A DNA stretch of 64,000 nt from Rhodocyclaceae bacterium (lineage in GTDB: Bacteria; Pseudomonadota; Gammaproteobacteria; Burkholderiales; Rhodocyclaceae): assembly GCA_013791905.1 (NCBI GenBank), contig VMSX01000016.1, positions 1-64,000 of the forward strand. Reading direction: 5' to 3'. The position numbers and the translations under genes were made by a program. Positions 58,917 to 64,000 of this stretch are shown piece after piece. Numbering within the stretch: the stretch's first letter is position 1; every line of letters begins with the position of its first letter. Under the pieces are notes generated by a model. That model was not told the origin of the DNA and ran no database searches. It was given only the letters and a program-made list of their open reading frames with translations.

Positions 58917-60718
58917 CGCGGTAGTTCCAGATAGAAAGTAGCGCCCTGCCCAGGCGAACTGGTGGCCCAGATCCGCCCGCCCATGCGCTGCATTGCTTTG
59001 TGAACGATAGCCAGGCCGACGCCGGTGCCGGGATAGTCTTCACTGCGCTGCAGGCGCTGGAAGATGTCGAAAATGCGATCGTGAAACTGCATGTCAAAGC
59101 CGATGCCGTTGTCAGTGACTTCGAGGATAACGGATTTCTCAGCGGCGGTTCCACGAATCGACAGGGTTGGCGGCCGGCTGTCACGTGTGAACTTGATGGC
59201 GTTGTCGACCAGATTGCGCATTACGATGGCCATGCCTTCCGCGTCGGCCCGGACGGAAAGCCCGAGCAAGCTCACGGCGACGGTCATGCCCATCGCCTCG
59301 ATATCCGCCTTTCGCTCATCGAGGATGGTGGCTACCAGGCGTTCCAGATCCACGCCCTGATTCTGCAGGCTGCGCCGTTCCATGCGAGAGTAGGTGAGCA
59401 GGTCTTCGATAAGTTTGCTCATCTTGTCCACGCTTTGGCGCACATTGTTCAGGAACAGACGCCCCTCCTCGTTCAGTTGGTCGTGGTGCTGATCGAGCAG
59501 CAAGCGGCTGTAGCCGTCGATGCCGCGCAGGGGTGCCTTCAGATCGTGCGACACGGAGTAGGTGAAGGTCTCCAGTTCCTTGTTGGCGGTGGCCAGTTCG
59601 GCAGTGCGCTGGCGCACCCGCTCCTCCAGTTCGACGTTGAGCTGGCGTACCTCGTCTTCCATGCGCTTGCGCTCGGTGATGTCATTGATGGCGGAGAAAA
59701 TGGCCGGCTCGTTGTCGAAATCGACGACCGACGCTGAAACCAGGGCCCAGAAGGGACGCCCATCCGCAGTCAACATGCGCACCTCAAGATCATCGACGCG
59801 CCCCTCTTTTTGTAGCAGCGCGGCGAAGCGATCACGCTGTTCTGGATCCTGATAAAACCGGTCCGCGGGTTGGCCGATACCTTGTTCGCGGTTTATCCCG
59901 TATTGGGTTTCCGCCCGCCGGTTGCCGTACAGCAGCGTGCCATTCCGCAAGCTGGAAAGCACGGCGGGGAAGGGCGCCATTTCGAGCAGCGACCGATAGC
60001 GACTCTCGCTTAGCCGCAGGGCTGCTTCAGTCAGTTTTTGATCTTCCAGCAGGCTCAGCAGGGCGCGGCGCGATTGCTCCGCCAGCGCCAGTTGTTGGTC
60101 GTTTTTCCGTTCGATGCGGGTCAGTTCCGCCGTGCGCTCGGCGATCCGCCGTTCCAGTGTTTTCTGTTCCTCTTCCAACTGGGCGATGAGCCTGATGCGT
60201 TCGTCGCGCAGTTCAGCCGCCTCCTTGTTGCGCCGCCGCAGTTCCAGTTGTGTCATCACATGCCGGCTCAACACGCGCAGCGCACGCTGGTGATCGGGGG
60301 ACATGCTGCGGGGTTCCCGGTCTATGACGCACAGGGTGCCGAGGGCATGGCCCTCCGGCGTGACCAGTGGCGCGCCGGCATAGAAGCGGATGTGCGGTTC
60401 CGCGGTGACCAGCGGGTTATCGCTGAAGCGTGCGTCAAGGGCTGCATCCTCAACGATAAGCAGGTCGGGGTGATGGATGGCGTGCGCGCAGAAGGCGATA
60501 TCGCGTGCCGTTTCGGCGGCATCGAGTCCCACTTTGGACTTGAACCACTGCCGATCTTTGTCGATCAGCGAGATCAACGCGATCGGGGCCTCACAGATGC
60601 GGGCGGCCAGCTCGGTGAGATCGTCGAATGGCTCCTCGGCCGGGGTGTCGAGCACGTCATAGAGGCGCAGCGCCGCCAGTCTTTCCGTCTCGTCCGAGGG
60701 CAGTTTTGCGGCAATCAT
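58913..60718 (-). CDS. GAF-PAS histidine kinase
   Basis: A 601-residue cytoplasmic kinase. An N-terminal GAF domain (about residues 20-165, SLIDKDRQWFKSKVGL, FYAGAPLVTPEGHALGTLCVID), a long coiled coil, a PAS domain (about 240-355), then HisKA with SVSHDLKAPLRGIDGYSRLL (H-box) and HATPase with RNLVDNAIKFT, DNGIGFD and GTGVGLAIVHKAM. The layout is that of phytochrome-like kinases. It has no membrane segment, so sensing may come from the upstream periplasmic-sensor gene, which it overlaps by ATGA. Confidence 0.93.
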   Translation of the reverse strand: MIAAKLPSDETERLAALRLYDVLDTPAEEPFDDLTELAARICEAPIALISLIDKDRQWFKSKVGLDAAETARDIAFCAHAIHHPDLLIVEDAALDARFSDNPLVTAEPHIRFYAGAPLVTPEGHALGTLCVIDREPRSMSPDHQRALRVLSRHVMTQLELRRRNKEAAELRDERIRLIAQLEEEQKTLERRIAERTAELTRIERKNDQQLALAEQSRRALLSLLEDQKLTEAALRLSESRYRSLLEMAPFPAVLSSLRNGTLLYGNRRAETQYGINREQGIGQPADRFYQDPEQRDRFAALLQKEGRVDDLEVRMLTADGRPFWALVSASVVDFDNEPAIFSAINDITERKRMEDEVRQLNVELEERVRQRTAELATANKELETFTYSVSHDLKAPLRGIDGYSRLLLDQHHDQLNEEGRLFLNNVRQSVDKMSKLIEDLLTYSRMERRSLQNQGVDLERLVATILDERKADIEAMGMTVAVSLLGLSVRADAEGMAIVMRNLVDNAIKFTRDSRPPTLSIRGTAAEKSVILEVTDNGIGFDMQFHDRIFDIFQRLQRSEDYPGTGVGLAIVHKAMQRMGGRIWATSSPGQGATFYLELPR

Positions 60719-63504
60719 GACGGATCGGCCTGACTCGGGTAGCGGATGGGCTGGTCCTGGTCGGACAGCAGCTGGTTGACTTCGGCCTTGAGCCCCTGAA
60801 CGCGCTCCTCGCGGCCGAGCATCACCGCCTGCCAGCGGGTCAACTCCTCCAATTGATCAAGCAGGCGCAGCTCCATTTTCTTGCGCTTGGTGATGTCGGT
60901 AATGACGGCGATGCGCGCAGCATGGCCCTCATACAGCATGTCGTGGGAGCGCGCTTCGATGGTGATCGGGCTGCCGTCCTTCTTCAAATGGTGCCATTCG
61001 CCCACATAGCTTAGCCCGGCCAGCTTGGCTGCCATGTCGATGAGGGATTGCCGTTCCGCATCCGGATACAAGTCCGGGAGCGTCATGGCGAGGGCTTCAT
61101 CTTGGCTGTAGCCATAGTGGTGAATGAAGGCCTCGTTGACTGCCAGCAAGCGCAGGCTGCCTTTTTCGTAAACAAGCAGAGGTGCCGGACTCTGCTCGAA
61201 CAATTGGCGATAACGGATTTCGCTGGCTGCCAGTGCATTTCGGTCGTGGTGCTCGCGGGTGATGTCGCGCACTACCGCAATCATCTGGGTGCTGTCCGGC
61301 AAACGGGTCAGCCGGGCCTCGAAATGGCTCTGGCCTTCGGCCATGGCCAGATCGTATTCGTAGGTGGCCAGACCGCCCTGTCTGCCGATTTCATCAATCT
61401 TGCTCTGGAATATTTCGCTGTGCTCGGCGGGCAACACATCCTGCATGCGCTTGCCGAGAAAGGCCTCCGGCGGGACATACAGCTTTCCGCCATGTTGGGC
61501 GCGATAATCGCGGATGGTACCGTCGGATTCCATCAGGAAGAAGATGTCGGGCAATGCCTCGAACACCGAATCCAACACGATCTCGCCCTGCCGTGCTTTG
61601 GTTTCGGCCTCCTTGCGTGCCGTGATGTCCTCGGAAAAAATGACGATACCACCCACCGCTTGGTTGGCTGCATACCAAGGGCGCACCTCCCAGTTCAACC
61701 ATTGGATGCTGCCATCCTCCCGCGTAAACTGATCTTCATCGGCCCGTACAACCTCGCCGGCTAGTCCGCAGCGGTGTATTTCTTTCCAACTGTCCGGAAT
61801 TTCCGGAAAAACTTCATAGTGCGATCGGCCGAGTATTTCCTTCTCTTCCAGTCGATAGTCCGTCAGCCAACGGTGGCTGACCACCAGGTAGCGCATCTGG
61901 CGGTCGAACATGGCCAAGGCCGCCGGCGCATGTTCGATAAACAGCCGCAGTCGTGTTTCATTTTCCTGCAACTCTGCTTCCGCCCGCTTGCGCTCGGTGA
62001 TTTCCAGTGCGGTGCCGTAGTGACGGCGCGGTTTGCCCTGTGCGTCGAAGTCGGTCGCGCAGTTAATCTCAAGCCAGCAGGAACTGCCGTCTGGCCGCAA
62101 CAAATGAGAGATCAGTGGCGGCAAGTGTTCGCTTGGGGGCAGTGTCGCCAGTCGGGATAGGTAGTCCGCGTGGGCGTCCCGCTCATCCGGATGGATCCAG
62201 CCGTGCAGGGTGGGCCAATCCATTTCCTGCGGGGAACGGCCGGCAATGCGGAACAGCTCGTTCGACCACTTGAAGCGACCGCTGGCAATATCCAGCGACC
62301 AATCGCCCATGTGAGCAATGGCCTGGGCCTGCTCCAATTCAGCGCTGCGGCGGGCCAACTCAAGCTTAAGCTGGCGGTTCCACAACAGCAGGACCAGATA
62401 GCTCAGAACCGAAAGGGCAAACAGGCCAAGCAGCCAGGGGAACAGGCGGGTAGTCAAGGTGGGCTGACTTAGACGCTGGATTTCGCTGGCTTGTATCGGT
62501 AACCAGTTTTGCATGATGTCTGCCCGCAGTTTTGCGGGCATGACGTCCAGCGCCTTGTCGAGGATGCCGGCCAGTTGCGGCCAGTCCTTGCGCACGCCAA
62601 AGCGCTGGCCGTTCTCCGCCATGTCGAAGGCAGCATTGACCTTGATGTTGGTGATGCCGTGCTGACTGGCAAGAAAAGTGCTCACGCCCAGGGCGCCTAC
62701 GTAGGCATCCGCCATGCCCGAAGCGACTGCGCGCAGGCCGTCGAGTGGGGTGGCGACACGGGAAGATCTTATGGTCGGATGCTGATCCATGACCTGCTTG
62801 CTGGAGGAATAGCCCTCCACCAGCGTCAGGCGTAGCTTCGACAATTCGTCCAGCGAGCGCAACTGTAGTGCGTCATCGCGGGTGATGACGATCAATGGGG
62901 TGGGCAGATAGATTGCGGTGAATGCCAGAAAGGCTTCCCGCTCCGGCAGGCGCACCACTGTGGCTACGGTATCGATGCGCTTCTCCTGCACCGCTGCCAT
63001 GAGCTGGGGCCAACTCAGGTTGCTGACGATTTCGAAGCGCAAGCCCAGCGTGAGTTCGAAATAGCTGAGGAACTCGCGCACCACGCCCTGCAATTCTCCT
63101 TTTTCATCAAGGAATGAATAGGGGCCATAGTTCGGATCGATGCCGAGACGAACCACTCGATGCGCGGCCAGCCAGTCGGTTTCCTCTTGGGTCAGGGAGA
63201 GTGCGGTCTGATTTGCGCTTTGCGGGGTCTGTGCATGGCCGGGGAGGCTCAGAACCAGCAGGCCGAGCAGGACAATCAGCCAATCGCGCACTAGCTTGCC
63301 GATACGGCGGGTTCGGGCGGCTGGCGAAAATCGCGCGGAATCCGCCGTGCCATCCCCGAAAATAAATGCGCTGATGCGGGGCCACATGCTTATGGGTGTC
63401 GCATCCTGAGCCGTACTGGACAACACGCTATCCTCCCCTGCCGACATGCAGCGATATTGCTTGAATACCAGTCGCATGATGCGCGCTTGGCATTGCTTGA
63501 TCAA
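60715..63504 (-). CDS. Periplasmic-sensing PAS protein without kinase domain
   Basis: A 929-residue membrane protein. After an N-terminal helix (VRDWLIVLLGLLVLSLPGHAQ), a bacterial SBP-3 domain (about residues 105-340: RLGIDPNYGPYSFLD, VEGYSSSKQVMDQHP) would bind a small molecule, as in BvgS/EvgS. A membrane helix (LFPWLLGLFALSVLSYLVLLLW) leads to four PAS domains and a coiled-coil end (RWQAVMLGREERVQGLK), where a kinase normally follows. No HisKA/HATPase is present; the kinase is the next gene. TTG 63504 has AGGAG upstream; later starts are possible. Confidence 0.88.
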   Translation of the reverse strand: MIKQCQARIMRLVFKQYRCMSAGEDSVLSSTAQDATPISMWPRISAFIFGDGTADSARFSPAARTRRIGKLVRDWLIVLLGLLVLSLPGHAQTPQSANQTALSLTQEETDWLAAHRVVRLGIDPNYGPYSFLDEKGELQGVVREFLSYFELTLGLRFEIVSNLSWPQLMAAVQEKRIDTVATVVRLPEREAFLAFTAIYLPTPLIVITRDDALQLRSLDELSKLRLTLVEGYSSSKQVMDQHPTIRSSRVATPLDGLRAVASGMADAYVGALGVSTFLASQHGITNIKVNAAFDMAENGQRFGVRKDWPQLAGILDKALDVMPAKLRADIMQNWLPIQASEIQRLSQPTLTTRLFPWLLGLFALSVLSYLVLLLWNRQLKLELARRSAELEQAQAIAHMGDWSLDIASGRFKWSNELFRIAGRSPQEMDWPTLHGWIHPDERDAHADYLSRLATLPPSEHLPPLISHLLRPDGSSCWLEINCATDFDAQGKPRRHYGTALEITERKRAEAELQENETRLRLFIEHAPAALAMFDRQMRYLVVSHRWLTDYRLEEKEILGRSHYEVFPEIPDSWKEIHRCGLAGEVVRADEDQFTREDGSIQWLNWEVRPWYAANQAVGGIVIFSEDITARKEAETKARQGEIVLDSVFEALPDIFFLMESDGTIRDYRAQHGGKLYVPPEAFLGKRMQDVLPAEHSEIFQSKIDEIGRQGGLATYEYDLAMAEGQSHFEARLTRLPDSTQMIAVVRDITREHHDRNALAASEIRYRQLFEQSPAPLLVYEKGSLRLLAVNEAFIHHYGYSQDEALAMTLPDLYPDAERQSLIDMAAKLAGLSYVGEWHHLKKDGSPITIEARSHDMLYEGHAARIAVITDITKRKKMELRLLDQLEELTRWQAVMLGREERVQGLKAEVNQLLSDQDQPIRYPSQADPS

Positions 63505-63574
63505 GTAACTCCTGGTGAGTTCCGCTGAGTGTTGTTATAAAAATATTCCGGCAGGTAGTAACTTGCTTGGTTGT

Positions 63575-64000
63575 TCAGCTTTTAGTGCTCCGTTGCAGAG
63601 TTTGCGCGCCAAGCAGGTGCTCCAGGAATGACTCGGCGACCGCCGACAAATGCTTGCCTTTCGGGTAAGCCACATACCATTGGCGCATCAATGGGAAACC
63701 CTTGACATCCAGTGGCTGTAACACGCCACTGCCCTCCAGGGCAATCGCATGCGAGGACAGCACGGAAACACCCAAGCCACCGGCGATCGCCTGCTTGATC
63801 GCCTCGTTGCTGCCCAGTTCCATGCGTACCTTGAGCTTGAAGCCGTGCTCGGCAAAGTGGCGCTCGGTCGCCAGTCGCGTCCCGGAGCCTTTTTCGCGCA
63901 GGACGAAGGGCTCCTCGGCGACCCGTGACAAAGGTATCGAGCGGCTGGCGGCGAGGGGGTGGTCGTGACGTGCCAGCACGATGAGGGGATTGTCGGCGAT
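63575..64000 (-). CDS. LysR-family regulator, C-terminal part (CbbR-like)
   Basis: The frame runs off the window edge; 141 residues are visible. They match the substrate-binding domain of LysR regulators: ARHDHPLAASRSIPLSRVAEEPFVLREKGSGTRLATERHFAEHG and SNEAIKQAIAGGLGVSVLSSHAI. This subgroup resembles CbbR, the activator of carbon-fixation genes, but the HTH is outside the window and the target genes are not visible. It would lie upstream of, or be transcribed toward, the sensor operon. Confidence 0.85.
   Translation of the reverse strand: MADNPLIVLARHDHPLAASRSIPLSRVAEEPFVLREKGSGTRLATERHFAEHGFKLKVRMELGSNEAIKQAIAGGLGVSVLSSHAIALEGSGVLQPLDVKGFPLMRQWYVAYPKGKHLSAVAESFLEHLLGAQTLQRSTKS

Noticed and set aside
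1-64000. CRISPR arrays, tRNA or rRNA genes
   Set aside because: No regularly spaced repeats and no cloverleaf or rRNA segments were seen on either strand by reading; a dedicated search would be needed to exclude them fully.

Overview
The window reads as a high-GC proteobacterial chromosome, most likely betaproteobacterial. The grounds are codon use, 4-bp ATGA gene overlaps throughout, an F-type conjugation island, PAS/GGDEF-rich signalling, a short MetE-like methionine synthase and a CbbR-like LysR fragment. This placement is inference; no rRNA or tRNA gene was found.

Region 1 (1-16.5 kb, all plus strand) is a surface-glycan type locus. It holds glycosyltransferases, a TIR-like protein, a large B12-binding radical SAM enzyme, an SDR, a lipoprotein that shares a repeat module with the radical SAM enzyme, an aldolase-SDR fusion, mtnP-apt-mtnA, a GmhB-like phosphatase, an FAD oxidoreductase, a sugar epimerase, a WecA/WbpL-type initiating transferase and APS kinase. 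The aldolase-SDR, MtnP, Apt and MtnA together resemble the DHAP shunt, which disposes of the SAM by-products 5'-deoxyadenosine and methylthioadenosine. A radical SAM enzyme would produce 5'-deoxyadenosine.

Region 2 (16.5-19 kb) is a NERD-domain gene (minus strand) split by an IS1202/ISNCY-type insertion sequence with clear inverted ends and an 18-bp target duplication. Removing the element restores an open frame of 345 codons.

Region 3 (19-51.7 kb) is a conjugation island. Cluster 1 (19.1-32.9 kb) runs from a lytic transglycosylase and OmpA-like lipoprotein through traA-L-E-K-B-dsbC-V-C-trbI-F-H-G. A cargo block follows (hipBA, AbiEi, TacAT, YbjQ-like). Cluster 2 is an S26 TraF peptidase with a MobH relaxase TraI and an unrecognised gene pair. 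Cluster 3 is traW-U-trbC-X-traN. A second cargo block follows (HU, second hipBA, XRE regulator, RHH/RelE). The same 27-bp palindrome, GAAATGCG-N11-CGCATTTC, lies upstream of all three tra clusters. No TraD, integrase or ParA/B is present in the window.

Region 4 (51.7-64 kb) looks chromosomal again. It has two secreted proteins, then a minus-strand operon of a periplasmic-sensing PAS protein without a kinase domain, a histidine kinase, a response regulator, a REC-REC-PAS-GAF-PAS-GGDEF-EAL protein and a MetE-like methionine synthase. The edge is a partial LysR regulator.
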